Of a stretch of DNA of 64,000 nucleotides, positions 12,017-24,600 are shown one piece after another. Numbering within the stretch: the stretch's first letter is position 1; each line of letters starts with the position of its first letter. The translations under genes were made by a program, and so were the position numbers. Under the pieces are notes generated by a model. It saw only the letters and a list, made by a program, of their open reading frames with translations. It searched no databases and had not been told where the DNA came from. The stretch is from Trema orientale (lineage: Eukaryota; Streptophyta; Magnoliopsida; Rosales; Cannabaceae): contig JXTC01000095.1 of the NCBI GenBank assembly GCA_002914845.1, forward strand, positions 43,532 through 107,531, read 5' to 3'.

Positions 12017-15000
12017 TTAAAGTATATGTGACATGTCATGTAGTTCCATTCCTTCTAAGTAGTTATCAAATACTTTAGTAGCTAAAAATTTGGTAAAAAG
12101 ATTAGCATGGTTCTCTGCAAATACTATCTTACTCACTATCGTATCTCCTCTTTGAACAATTTCTCTGAGCACATGATACTTCTTCTCTATGTGTTTTCCC
12201 CTCTTGTGGCTTTTGGGTTCTCTGGAGTTAGCAACTGCTCTATTATTATCGCAATAAAATGTTATAGGTTGATGTGCTCCATGTACTACCTCGAGATCTA
12301 TAGGGAAATTATGAAGCCAGACTGCTTCTTTAGCTGCTTCAAAAGCTGTCACATATTCAGCTTCCATGGTTGAATCTGCAATACAAGATTACTTGATACT
12401 CCTCCATATACCAAAGATTGATTTTCTAGAGTCTTTATCAGATTAAAAATTTGAATTAGTATATCCAGCAGGTATTAGATCTTCTCTAGAATATACAGGT
12501 ATATAATTTCTAGTTCTCTGAAGATACTTTAGAATATGCTTAACTATATCCCAATGTTCAGGTCCTGGATTAGATTGATAATGACTTATAATCCTAACAG
12601 CATAATAAATATCTAGTCTTGTGCAAAGTATGGCATACATGACACTCCCCACTACGGAAGTATAAGAAATATTTCTCATCTATTCTTTCTCTTATTCTGT
12701 CTTAGGAGAATTCTCATTAGATAGAGTAATTCCTTTGCAAAAGGGTGTCAAGCCTTTCTTGGAATTTTGCATTGCAACCCTAACCAATATTTTGTCTATT
12801 TATAAGGCTTGTGATAAAGCTATGTATTTGTTCTTTTTATCTCGTAGATTCTGTATTCCTAGAATATAGCAAGCTTCACCTAAGTTTTTCATATCAAACT
12901 ATTGTACTAACCAGACTTCCATTGATGATAATGATCTAACATTATTCCCTATGATTAGAATATCATCAACATATAGTACTAGAAAAATCATTTTATTATC
13001 CTGAATTCTTTTATAAACATGAGGTTCATCTATATTTCGCTCAAAACTATAACACTTAATTGCTTCATCAAATCTTATATTACAAGATCTAGATGCTTGC
13101 TTAAGTCCATAAATAGATCTCTTAAGTTCACAAACTTTTCTTTCTTAGTTTTTTTCAACGAATCTCTCTGGTTGTATCATGTAAATACATTCATCAAGAT
13201 TGCCATTCAAGAATGCAGTCTTGACATCCATTTACCATATCTCATAATCAAGAGATGCAGCAATAGATAAAAAGTATATAAATAAACTTGATCATAGTTA
13301 CGGGAGAGAAGATTTCTTCATAGACGATACATTTCTTCTGTATATAACCCTTTACAACTAACCTTGCCTTGAAAGTCTCTATTTTTCCGTCTTCTCCCCT
13401 CTTTCTTTTATAGACCCCTACTTACACCCATAGGCTTTTATTCCTTCAGGTGGATCTATAAGTTTCCGGACTTTATTAGAGTACATGGACTCTATTTTGG
13501 ATTCTATTGCCTTTTGTCAGAGATCTTTATCACCATCATTTATTGCCTCATTATAGGTATCAGGATCAGATTCTTGGTCACAAGACTCTCCTATTCCCAA
13601 GTGTCTTTCAGGTTGTCTTATAATTCTTCCACTATGATGAGGATATGTGTGTTGAGTTTTAAGTGATTTATATTTTTTAAGTACTTTCTCTATCCTATCT
13701 TCTATAGATTAGCTGATAACATCATCAGTTAATTCTTTAAGAACTAACTTAGTTGTGGGCTTGAAATTTTTCATATAGCTTTCTTCTAAAAAAAGTAGTA
13801 TTTATATTCACAAATACTTTTCTTTCTTCAGTACTATAGAAATAATACCCTATTGTTCCTTTTGGGTAACCCACAAATAGACATAACTTAGATCGTGATT
13901 CTAACTTAGTTATTTTTCCTTTCAGCATGTACGTTGGACAACCCCAAATATGGATATGATGTAAACTAGGTTTATGTCCTTTTCATAGTTCAAATGGCAT
14001 TCTAGGTACTGACTTAGAAGGAACTCTATTTAGCAGGTACATAGCAGTTTCTAAAGCATAACCTCAATAGGATGCGGGTAGTTATGAATAACTGAGCATC
14101 GACCTAACCATATCCAAGTATCCTATTTCTTCTTTTAGCAACATCATTTAGTTTAGGCGACTAGATGCTATGAGTTGGGATAGGATACCATTGTTTGTGA
14201 GAAATTCAGATAATTCCAGAGAAAGGTATTCACTACCTCGATCAGATTGAAGGGTCTTTACATTCTTTCCTGACTGCTTTTCAATTTTCGCTTTGAATTC
14301 TCTAAACTTTTCAAAAGAATCTGATTTGTATTGCATTAAGTAAACATAACCAAATCTAAAATAATCATCTGTAAACGTAATAAAGTACTCAAAACATCCT
14401 CAAGCTTAAATATTCATGGGCCCACAGACATCAGTATGTACTAACTCAAGACATTCTTGAACTCTAAGATCTTTTCTAGTAAATTGTCTTTTAGTCATTT
14501 TACCTTCTAGACAGGATTAACAAGTTGGTACTAGTTTGATTTCTAATGAACTTAGAGGTCCATCATTAACTAACCTTTAAATTCTATTTAGGTTAATATG
14601 ACCGAGTCTTAAATGCCAAAGATAAGTTTCATCATTATTACTCACTTTCACTTTCTTATATTTATGTTCTATATATTCAGAATCATTTTCAAGATTGTGT
14701 AATGAGATGCTTTTAGATTGAATAAAGAAAAGATTATTCCTATGAGTACCAGTGCAAATAAAACTTTTATTCTTTCTAATAGAAACTTTATTGTCAAAAT
14801 GAACAGAATAACCTTTTCTCATCAAATAGGAAACAGAAATCAAATTTTGTTTAAACACTGGAATATAATAGCGAATCTTTATTTTTAAAAACCTAAAATC
14901 GTCGAAATTTAAAATAACATCTCCTATTACATGAGCTTCAACTATTAAGCCATCTCCCAACTGCAGCGTGAACCCTTCTTAAGAATATTCTCAGTAATTT

Positions 15001-15613
15001 GCAGATCTTCCATCAGGCCAGTAAGAGTATAGTCTTTTCGACGAATCTCATGATCAATCTTAAATTGATTGAATGTGTTTGACAATGTGTTCAAAACCAT
15101 GTTAGTTTGGGTGTCACAATCAATTTCAGCTCCAAGGATTTCTAGTTCGTTAAGATACGCTATGAATTTCATCATATGTTCCCGAGTTAGAATACCCTTC
15201 TTTTGACAAAGATTCATGAATGCACATGTAGCCTCATTTCTGGCTTGACGATCGAGACTGGTGAATATTTGGTCAACACTCAGTATTATATAAGCAGCAG
15301 TATCCATCCTACGATATTGTTATTGCAATATATTGCTCGTTGAGCTAAGTATATAGCACTTAGCCATCTCATCAGATTGCTTTCACTTATCATATAAGTT
15401 TTTTTCATCGTTGGTGGATTCCCCAACTGGCTCAACATGACATGGAGTAGTGAGAACCCACTTAATTTTATCAATAGTAAGCACTATGTCTAGGTTGCAT
15501 TTCCAATCTACATAGTTTTCACCGTTTAACTTGTTTTGTATGAGTAAAGTGGATAAAGAATTAATGCCATATCTACTAAAAAAAAAATAAACATTCCATG
15601 TATAAGCAAACAT
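12017..15613 (-). mobile_element. Copia B gag-pol remains
   Basis: Right to left the translation shows a gag start (LNGENYVDWKCNLDIVLT), a protease/pre-integrase stretch (LWHLRLGHINLNRI), an integrase piece (VKTLQSDRGSEYLS), reverse-transcriptase remains (SVVGSVMYAILCTRLDI) and RNase H with YCDNNRAVANSREPKSHKRGKHIEKKYH read as two adjoining stretches. The last resembles plant TNT1-94-like elements. It is a fossil with no intact frame. Confidence 0.85.
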
Positions 15614-17940
15614 CAGATAGCATGTTTCAAATAATTAACATATTGTATTTAACATATAATATGCAAGTGAAGTATCCCTAAAACTATCACTTATATTTAT
15701 GGTAAGTTGACCTGTCACTAATTACAAGCCTCCTATGGTAGGTCATGTAATCAATAAGTTAAATTGAAACAATTTTAATTAGTAAATAGACAGGTAACTC
15801 TTATCTCGTACTTCTAATTACCATTCTCTTTGGTCCTCTAATCGACTAATAAGTACTCCTACGGGAGGATATTAATGTTTCAAGTTGAGTGTTAAACTAT
15901 TATTTCGGTAACTAAGTTTTCTATATAAGACAGTCTCCTATGGATGATCAGTCTCATATAGTCTACCTAATACCTTATCCTAAGAAGCTCATTTCCAGTA
16001 TTACCCAGACGAAAACCCTCCTACGGGAGCTTAGCAAGATTCTGAGGTGAGGCTCATCCTAATACATAATGAACAAATAATAGAGACTATAGGTATCACA
16101 TACCTTTTCCCACTCAATATTTTATAATTAGGGATTTACAAATTTTACCTAGTTATCTAATTAGATTAGTAACCTAAAATCAATTATATAAGCATGTTCA
16201 TATTTGCATGATAGTAGTTCTAATTTCCTATATGACATGTTACTAAAGATCATGTAATAAAACTTAATTATTAGGCATGCATGCAACATTGTCCTAATAA
16301 TACCAAAGTAGTAAGCAGATAATTATTTAATTGTTAATGATTTATTAATTTCTAATAATTTAAAATTATTTTCTATTTAAATGATTCTAAATGACAAGAT
16401 AATGTTAAATAACTAAATATAAAAGATAATATTTAAAATTTAAATTAGAAAAGATTTTCATAAAATTTAATCAGTTTAAATAAAATATTTAACTAATTAA
16501 ATCTTCTTAAATATCTCAAATTTAAATTTCAACTTTTGAAATCTTAAATTGAATTTAACTTCCATAAATTTCTCCCATTATCTTATCTATCAGATTTGAA
16601 TTCAAAATTTTAAATCAATATTTAACCTCATTAAATATCTACCAACCATAAATTTAAATTTAAAAAATTGAAAAGACATTTTAATTTAAATTTAAATTTC
16701 AAATCTTTACAAAATTTGAAATTTAAAAGATAGATAAAATCTTATATAATATCTTTATTTGAATTAAAAACAAATTTAAAATTCAAAATTGAAAATTAAC
16801 TATCACATAATCAGTTTTCAAAATATCAATTCAAAATTTGAATTTAAAAACTAAAAAATATTAACTCATAATATCTAATTATATTTTTTTAAAAAATTTA
16901 TTTTAAAATATCTATAATTATTCAAATAATAATTAAAATATTATGGATATCAATCATATCCATAATTCAAATTAAAATATCCTATCAATTCAAATTTTAA
17001 AAATTCAAATTTATTTAGGATTTAAAATTTGAATTTGAATTTTGATTTATCAGTTATCATAAAACTATAAATAAATTAAATTAATTTTTAAAATGAAAAT
17101 AATTAAAATTACGACTAGAAATTCGGAACGGCTCGGGACAAGCCAAGGGATGGAACAGGAGGCCAGTACAAGGACGGTGGCCTCGAAATATTATGCGCGG
17201 CCATACTCGGGATAATTTTGAGCGCCAACGAGCTCGCATAACGTTGTGTGGCCTCACTCGGGATAATTCTCGAGCGACAACGGGCTCGCGTAGCTCCCGC
17301 ACGACAAGCAAACGAGACGGCACCCTAGGCGGCCTAGGCACGGGAGGCCACCCGCGCAGCCTGGGCGGAGGAGGCCACCCGCCAGGCCATCCGCGAATCA
17401 AATCCGCATAGCCAGTGGGGCCATGCCTGGGCGGCATACGCAAGGTATGCCCGCATGGCCAGCATGGGGAGGTTGCCCGCAAGCCATGCACGAATCAGAT
17501 CTGCACAACCAAGCAGCCTCACCAGCGCCACTATGCGTGGGGACATGCCTGCATGGCCCACATGTGGGTCACATCGGCGGGACTCACGTTGGCGGTGCGC
17601 ACGGCTTTTAGCCTTGCGCCGCTCTGTCGTTCTGTTTTTTTTTAAATTAAAAAATAGTTTTTCATAAAAACTTAGAAATAATTAAAGATCAAAAGATTCC
17701 TATCTATAGTTTTATTAAAAACATAAAACATGAACACATAGGAATCAAGAACATGCTGGAAACGAAAATAAAATATAAATATGATCATCCTCACATAGCA
17801 ACATTTAATCAAATAGTCATTCAAACTCGAGCATACTTATAACATGAATAAGACCAAACATAATCAAACTTTCTAGAAATCATAAACATCAATCAATAAG
17901 AGAATAGAGCAAGTAAAATATGCAAGATTATCGATAAAAC
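15614..17940 (-). other. Copia B leader: AT-rich tract next to a GC-rich island
   Basis: This 2.3-kb stretch lies between the primer-binding site and gag. From about 16310 to 17100 it is extremely AT-rich and full of AAATTTAAATTT-type words. From about 17105 to 17630 it changes abruptly to GC-rich DNA, then returns to AT-rich. Open frames in the GC-rich part occur on both strands and look like composition artefacts, with no recognisable domain. Confidence 0.7.
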
Positions 17941-17942
17941 CT

Positions 17943-17954
17943 AGCTCTGATACC
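17943..17954 (-). other. Copia B primer-binding site
   Basis: The minus strand reads TGGTATCAGAGC followed by TAGGTTTT. This matches the 3' end of plant initiator tRNA-Met as used by most plant Copia elements. It stands a few bases inside the LTR boundary at 17958. Confidence 0.8.
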
Positions 17955-17957
17955 AAT

Positions 17958-20900
17958 TGCTAGTAATCTTTGGAATAAATTTTCAAAAAATATTTTCATA
18001 AAATCATTTTCAAGAACACCATATTTTTGTAAAATCTAGAAACACAGCAGAATTGATCGTTTAAAATCTTTTTTTTTTTTTTTACAAAACGTTTCGGATC
18101 GTGATCTAATATAGATTAACTCTAGATCTAGACAAGAACAATACTATTAACTCTATAAAAATAGAGTTATCTAATGCTAATTTGCTTTAAGTTTTGATAT
18201 GTTCTTGTTTAAATTAAGTTGTTTCAATTATTTTTCTTGTTATTTTGATGTTTTGCTTATTTGTGTATATAAGAGAAGAAAATAAGGGTATTTAATGTGA
18301 ATCAATGTAAATTTGTGCCTCACAAATAGATTTTTCAAACCATTAAAATCGAAGTTAAATGTGATACGGTCATAACGCAATAAAAATAAGGCAAATTGGA
18401 GCTCAAACGTAGAAATAGGGCACCCAGGAAGCCGCAGCACTAAATCTCAAAAAATTTTGGTACCTCAGCACTACCCTCTACGTCGTAGGTTAATAATAGA
18501 TGGCCAAGATCAATCTTTTGATAATCTAATGGTCCAAATTCAGTCTGCCTTAAGTAGGCAAGAGCCACCTCTTTAAAACCTTATCTTTGGGATTATAAGA
18601 GGCATGTTGGGATAGAAAAAAAGAGAGGGAGGCAGCCATGGATAAAGAAGAAGAAGAGAAAGAAGAGGATGAAGACATGCTCTAACCAACTCCATTTCTT
18701 GATTTCCTCTACAACATCAATAGCATAGTTTGTTCTTAGCTATTTCTCTTCATTTTTTTGTTAGTTTTTCTTTGTATTTTTTATATTTAGAGAGTAATAT
18801 TATTGAGATCAAATCTTTAAGGGAGGATTCAAGAGAGCAAGAACCAAGTTTGAAGAAAGAGATTAACAACCTCCTTGAATACCTTCAAGTTCTTCAAAGA
18901 GGAAAAATTCTAAAACTCTTTTGTCTTTGATATTTTGTATTTCTTGAATTAATTGTATCAAAATATTATTGTTCTTAATTTATACCATGAACTAAGTTCC
19001 TTGTTGTCTAGTTTTACTATGTGAACCAACCTATTATCTTGTATTTGCTTATTTCTCTTCTCTCTCTCATTAATAGAATCCATTGTGGAGTTATTTGTCT
19101 TATCTTATGTCTATTGCTTCTATTTAATTGATCACTAAATATATTATTGAGTGAAATTTCTATGAGCTTGTAAGAGGGAATAAAAATTTGGACTTAAGTA
19201 AAACAATATAAGATTACCTAGTATGGGGTTAGTTTGCATAGGACAGGAATGTACCTTTGTGACTTGTGCAACGATTTTTGAGATCTTAATCTTAGTTCAC
19301 CTAGTTCAATTCATATTATAGGTAATGTGTTATCTTGTCTAGGTAGATCCAATTTGCACTTAGAAAAGGCTCCTTGGTTACATTAGATTCTCAGTTGACA
19401 GCTCTAGTGGATTAATTGATTTAAGAGAGGAATTGAGAAATTGTTTGTTTAAAGAATGGTTGGACAATTAATAGACCTAGATATTTTTCTTATTGATTTA
19501 TCTTTTATTCATATTGCATGATAGTTTAGTCTTCTTTATTTTAGCTCTTTTAAATCAATTTATGTTTGTTTGGATATAGTTGAGATTGACTAATTTTAAT
19601 ACTTAGTTTAGACTTAGTAATCAATCCTCGTGGGTTCGATATTCTAACTCCTAAATCTATATTACTTGTGACCGTGTGCACTTATACGAGAGTGTGTCAA
19701 TTTATAGTTGTATATTCTAACCAACAAATACTCGGATTTCCTCCACAACCTTCTCGTCCTCCCGTCTACTCTCGAAAGTTGTTTGATTGTTCTGGAGCGT
19801 GATTACTTTCTTGATTCCTAACAAAGAGATCCGCATATGAACAAGAAGACGATCTCCTCGAACCGATTTCTCCGGAATGGCCGAAACACCAAGGACTGTG
19901 AAGACCTAGGACTAGCCGATTTTTCTCTGCTCTCTTTCTCTCTATTTTTCGTGTGATACTCTCCTCTTAGGGGTGTTTTACATGTAGTTAGTCAACTAGT
20001 AGCTAGAGAACTTTTCTCTTAATCATAGAAAGATTAATAAACCCTATTGGGGCATTACCACTATAGACCCAATATTAAACTCTTAGACTAAATGTCATTT
20101 ATTTTCTATGAAGCTTATTAATAACTAATTAGCTTGATCTATTTAGAATATACTATACTTGTAGATGTACCCCCAATGCAATGTCGTACTCGTAGGGTGA
20201 AATTACCATATTATCTCTCTGGTACATATTTACTTTTGAGTTACCATTTTTCATCTAATGGATAATTATTAACTACGATGTTTGTATCTGCTTATAGCAA
20301 TACAATTAAATTCACATAGTGAGTACCGAGGTCCTGATTTATATTATCCAAGTACTTGAAAAAACTCAAAGTGACATTATATGCATCGCATCCATCATGA
20401 AGAACGTTCTATACATTTCACATACCTTATTTTTCAAGATACCAGAGTTCGAACTATAAATCGAAACTAGTCCTTTATAACTCAAAAAGACAAAACACGT
20501 GAAAGTAAATTCATTAATCACTAGGATTAAGGTTTTTTACAATAGTACTAGATTAGTGAAATTAGAATATTGAGTTACAGCACTTAATCTCAAATTCTAA
20601 TTCACTCAGTCCTATTCGATGTTGTTATAACTTTCTTATAATACACTAGTGTTTCTATCTAAAGACTCACTTCGATAATTGGAGACTTCATTAATCACAT
20701 TGAAAAAGACAACACTATATTTTATAGTATATTAAAGTATTCCATCTTCAATATGCAGAATGCGAATAATTTAATTTAGACATAACGAAATAAAAAATAT
20801 AATATCTCCAACATATGAACTTATCATACGAATAATTTTTTATTACTCATTATATGTCTTGGAATCTTTTAGATATTTGCATAAGATAAATATAGACATC

Positions 20901-21040
20901 ACATGTATATTAATGGGACATAAGTGAAATAGAAATTCATAACATAGAATATATTAATAATAAATAGATAACAAATAATCCAATAAATATACTTTATAAT
21001 ATCAAAATAATAAACTACTTTATAAGATATTATTCCAACA
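17958..21040 (-). repeat. Copia B LTR (5' LTR), interrupted
   Basis: Starts TGCTAGTAATCTTTGG on the plus strand and ends TATTCCAACA at 21040. The LTR sequence is present at 17958-18144 and 19727-21040; a 1.58-kb insert separates the two parts. It matches 10863-12000 in order and orientation. Confidence 0.85.
18145..19726 (+). mobile_element. LTR-like insert (solo LTR, Gypsy type?)
   Basis: A 1582-bp insert inside the Copia B LTR, flanked on both sides by the 5-bp repeat AATAC (18140-18144 and 19727-19731). It ends CCAACA. The last 110 bases (TCCTCGTGGGTTCGATATTC, then a stretch ending in TGTGACCGTGTGCACTTATA) resemble the 3' ends of LTRs of Tat/Athila-type Gypsy elements. No coding capacity for gag or pol is seen, so a solo LTR is the simplest reading; a small non-autonomous LTR element is the alternative. 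It begins with a perfect 20-base hairpin (AACTCTAT, AAAA, ATAGAGTT). It is younger than Copia B. Confidence 0.7.
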
Positions 21041-21690
21041 TGTCCTTGATTCCCAGCCAGTAATTTATTGTGACAATGTAGGCCCCACTCATTTATGTGC
21101 GAATCCTATGTTTCACTCTCGCATGAAACATATGGCTTTGGACTATCATTACATAAGGGATCGTGTGCAAAATGGCGTACTTCGGGTTGCTCGTGTTGCG
21201 TCAGATGATCAACTTGTTGTTGCCCTAACTAAGCCTGTAGCTCGTCCTTGTTTATTTCTCTTCGGTCCAAGATTGGAATCTCTTCGTGGAGCTCCATCTT
21301 ACGAGAGTATATTGAAGATAATTTAGTTTTATTTTATTTTTTTTAATTATTGTAATTATCTAATAATTATTATTGGGCGCGTCTACAGTAGGGGCGCCCC
21401 TACGTAGGGCCCTGTCTATTCACCGTTGGATGGGAATCTGTATATAAATAGATTCTACACAGATTCCCGTTACAGATTCTCCACAGATTTCCGTTATTCT
21501 CCACAGATTCCCATCCAACGATAATTAAGGCATGACCCTACGTAGGGATGCCCCTACCGTAGTCATCCCCATTATTATTTGTATATTCCCTTGAATATTC
21601 TCTTCTGTACTGTGTATAAACAACCTTCTCAATTAATGAAAAAGCAGCAGCCAAAATATTTTTCCTCTCTCAATTTCTACATTTGCCTCT
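21041..21690 (+). mobile_element. Copia A, RNase H end and 3' LTR region
   Basis: The translation gives VIYCDNVGPTHLCANP, FHSRMKHMALDYHYIRD and LVVALTKPVARP, the conserved C-terminal part of Copia RNase H, ending at 21326. The short piece at 10846-10862 (LFGV) reads straight into it across Copia B. After the coding end comes a stretch typical of a short Copia LTR (GTATATTCCCTTGAATATTC, CTCAATTAATGAAAAAGCAG). A 196-bp MITE is inserted in it. The right limit of the LTR, about 21690, is a guess. Confidence 0.75.
21375..21570. mobile_element. Mutator-like MITE, copy 1 (9-bp target repeat)
   Basis: A 196-bp foldback element with long imperfect inverted ends: the left reads GTCTACAGTAGGGGCGCCCC, the right in reverse GACTACGGTAGGGGCATCCC, both followed by TACGTAGGG and then CGTTGGATGGGAATCTGT. 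It is flanked by ATTATTATT on both sides (21366-21374, 21571-21579). A 9-bp target repeat fits Mutator-like elements. It has no coding capacity. The same family recurs at 52696-52841. Confidence 0.85.
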
Positions 21691-21699
21691 TCCAAATTT

Positions 21700-24600
21700 A
21701 TAAAATTTTAAGTTCGTCCTTCAGGTTTTTAGCTAGCCTTTCACCACAAATGAAGTTCATTTTGATCATTTTCTTTCAAAGTGAGGTCCATTTGATTCCT
21801 TTCTTTTAAAGTGAAGCTGCAACTATTCTCAAAAAAGGAAAATGAAGATGCAACTATTTTTTTTTTTTTTGACTCACGCTATTTTTGGGTGCAATAATTT
21901 TGATTTTCTTCTTCTCTACCTGAACGAAATTAGAATAGGTAAGTCGAAGAGTACTTGGAATGCTCGCTTGAAGCCGGCGTTGTTATATCAAGGCCCAAAA
22001 GGCCTTATTTTAAAGCTTTCGTAAGTCCAAGTCTTCCACCGCAGCAGTGACAACACTGAGCAGGCACATGGACGCCTAGTAAATTTGCACCGATTAATTT
22101 GATCGGTGTCCACCCTTGAAGATATATGTACTCAATGTCGACAATGGACCAAGTAGATTCCTTACTAATGCTAAAAAAATTTAAAAATTTAATAAAATAA
22201 AGTTTGTGTTTATGACAGAGCAAAAGTTGACAATAATTTTGCTATCAGTAGCATATGTGCGTGAAACGTCTCTATTGTATCGGGATTATATTGTTAATGT
22301 GTATCTTAATATTGCAAGGTTCACACCATGATAAACAATCTTAATAAACTGGATGATGTGGAAAAATGCAACTATTGAATTTTTTTTTCTTTTTTCTTTT
22401 CTTTTAGGGATAGTGTTAGAGATCTCACTTAATTTATCACTTTTTTAATGTCAACTGATGCCACTTAAGTTATCATTTTTTTTTTTAATATCACCTTACA
22501 TAATAGACAAGTTGTCATAATTTAATTGTTGAATTAAAATTTATTACAAATAAGATGAATATTATTCATTATTTTTATAGTGACAATTTATATGCCATAT
22601 CAAATGAAATATTTAATGTAACGTGATGATACATATAACATCTTGTGATTCACGATAAATATACGATTTAGATTCAACTCCTTTATTCTAAGTTTCTGAC
22701 TTAAATTAAACAAATACACGAAAATTATGATGACACGTATGTTCTGTGAATCCAATCCACTGAATACTATATTATTAACTAAATCGATGCGATGACCTAT
22801 TTCGTGTTCTCACTAGAAGATATTATATTATAATTATAGCTAGTTAGTTAAGTAGTAAGTATATTTATGTGACATCGATTTAGTTGGTGATCAGGTCTCC
22901 CACAAGTTTCAGAAGTAAACGCTAAATGCTATTTAATTCACACAGTAAGACAAGTATTATTTACAGTGATAGTATATAATAGGCATGAGGTGATTAGTTA
23001 CCGATAGTAGCATCATCATATTTCATAAACACATTCCTACCAAAAGATAACTAACAATAGTAATAAAAAGACGCCACTCCTGCCAATATGAAAAGAAACA
23101 CGATATTTTACGGGTGGCTTGCATAAAAGATTATTTGGAAAATGAATTTTAGCAATGAGGTATTTTTAAAACATCTTTAGAAATAGCCATTTTAAGTCAG
23201 CTCAACCGTTGTCCGGAAAAAAAAAAAAAAGGTCATAGCTTATTCGCACAACAAAACTAGGCTTGTCAGAACATATTATAACTTAAAAGCCTTATAAGAG
23301 TTTTAAGAAGTGGGTTGTTTACTAAAAAATACAGTACTTTAAATTTTCTAGTTTTCCCATTTCTCTATTTTTGGTTTTCTTTTTTTTTATTTATGGATAT
23401 ATATTTTTTTAATATTGAGACATTAAATGTATGTGTTCTTTCCTTATGTAATATCTAAATAACCATACATTGCTGTTTCGTATATATAAGAGAGTTCACC
23501 TTAGATACAACGGCAAACATGTCTTATTATTATTCCCTTCCTAGAAGAGCCGACATAACATGTTGACAAAGAATCTCTAGTCATTTCTTAGTCAAGTTTG
23601 CTATTCTATTTAGCCCTTTTTATTTAATTTTCTTCCTTGGAATATTAGAAAACACTCACAATCAAAGACAAAATATCATTTTCGGTGAAAAATATTCTTA
23701 GTATGTAGTCGAGCTAGTTGTTGAGCTTTAGGAGAGGATCTTATAATAATTTAATTATGCAGAAAAATCAAAGCACGCAGGAATTTCTCAAACTTCAAAA
23801 CATGTGTTAAGAAGTAAGACCAAATTAAGAAATGTTTGAATCTATGAATTAACCCTTTCCATAATTTTCCATATTGGAATTCTTGATATCCAGTAGTCCT
23901 GTGCGACTTGATTTGAGGTGAGAAAAACCAAAACCCATTCATGAATGAGAACATGGTAGACTAATTATAGGTTCAATGGATCGGTTGACCATCACTAGCT
24001 ATAATTACCAAAAAAGAAAAGTACTGTAGTTCCTCATGAATTGGTCAGGGTCAGTGGTCCAGTTTTGTTCTCTAGGATTAGGTATGCGTGTAATGTGACT
24101 TTAGGTTTATATTATAAGAAAAGTTCATGACCATGCATGCAAATATTTGTTTTGACAAAAACCTAACCGAAATGTTATACAACTTGCATTATTAGCTAGA
24201 TGCGTTCACACGTTAGCAAAAACAACTTTACTAAATTGTCCTTCATTAGGTTAACTAGCTATTATTTACTAGTGTTAATATGCTACAAGTAGTAATGTTA
24301 ATGTCCCGTTTATCTTAATTTGGTCTCCTCTGGAATGTGTCAAAATATGGTCCCTATATTCAAATGCATGTAGGACTAGCGGGGAAAATTTTTCTTTCCG
24401 ACATAACCCACAAAATTAAATATGTAGATAGAAATCAAAAATAGAAGGTTTGAGTCACAATCGATGTACCGGGAATTGAATGGCGGCCAAGAGAGAAAAT
24501 TCCATTACTCAATTCTTAAGTGTAAAATAACAATATCACAACAAGCCTACAAATATAAATCCTATCAAAAAGAAAAAGAAAAAGAACAAAAAAATAGGGT

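Larger units (their letters stand above)
10863..21040 (-). mobile_element. Copia B retrotransposon fossil (TNT1-94-like)
   Basis: Minus-strand Copia element. Right to left: an LTR (17958-21040, interrupted by another insert), a primer-binding site for initiator tRNA-Met (TGGTATCAGAGC, 17943-17954), a long leader (15614-17940), gag (about 14945-15613), integrase, reverse transcriptase, RNase H (12017-12367, MEAEYVTAFEAAKEAVWL), a polypurine tract by 12001 and the second LTR (10863-12000). It is flanked by TGCCC (10858-10862) and TGTCC (21041-21045), read as a 5-bp target duplication with one later change. The flanks join as Copia A RNase H, so Copia B landed in Copia A. It is broken in many places. 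The LTRs differ by roughly a tenth of sites by eye, so it is old. Confidence 0.88.

Noticed and set aside
17081-17667. Several overlapping open frames on both strands in the GC-rich island
   Set aside because: Frames on both strands over the same GC-rich bases, rich in Arg, Pro and Trp, with no domain. GC-rich DNA has few stop codons, so this is expected by chance.
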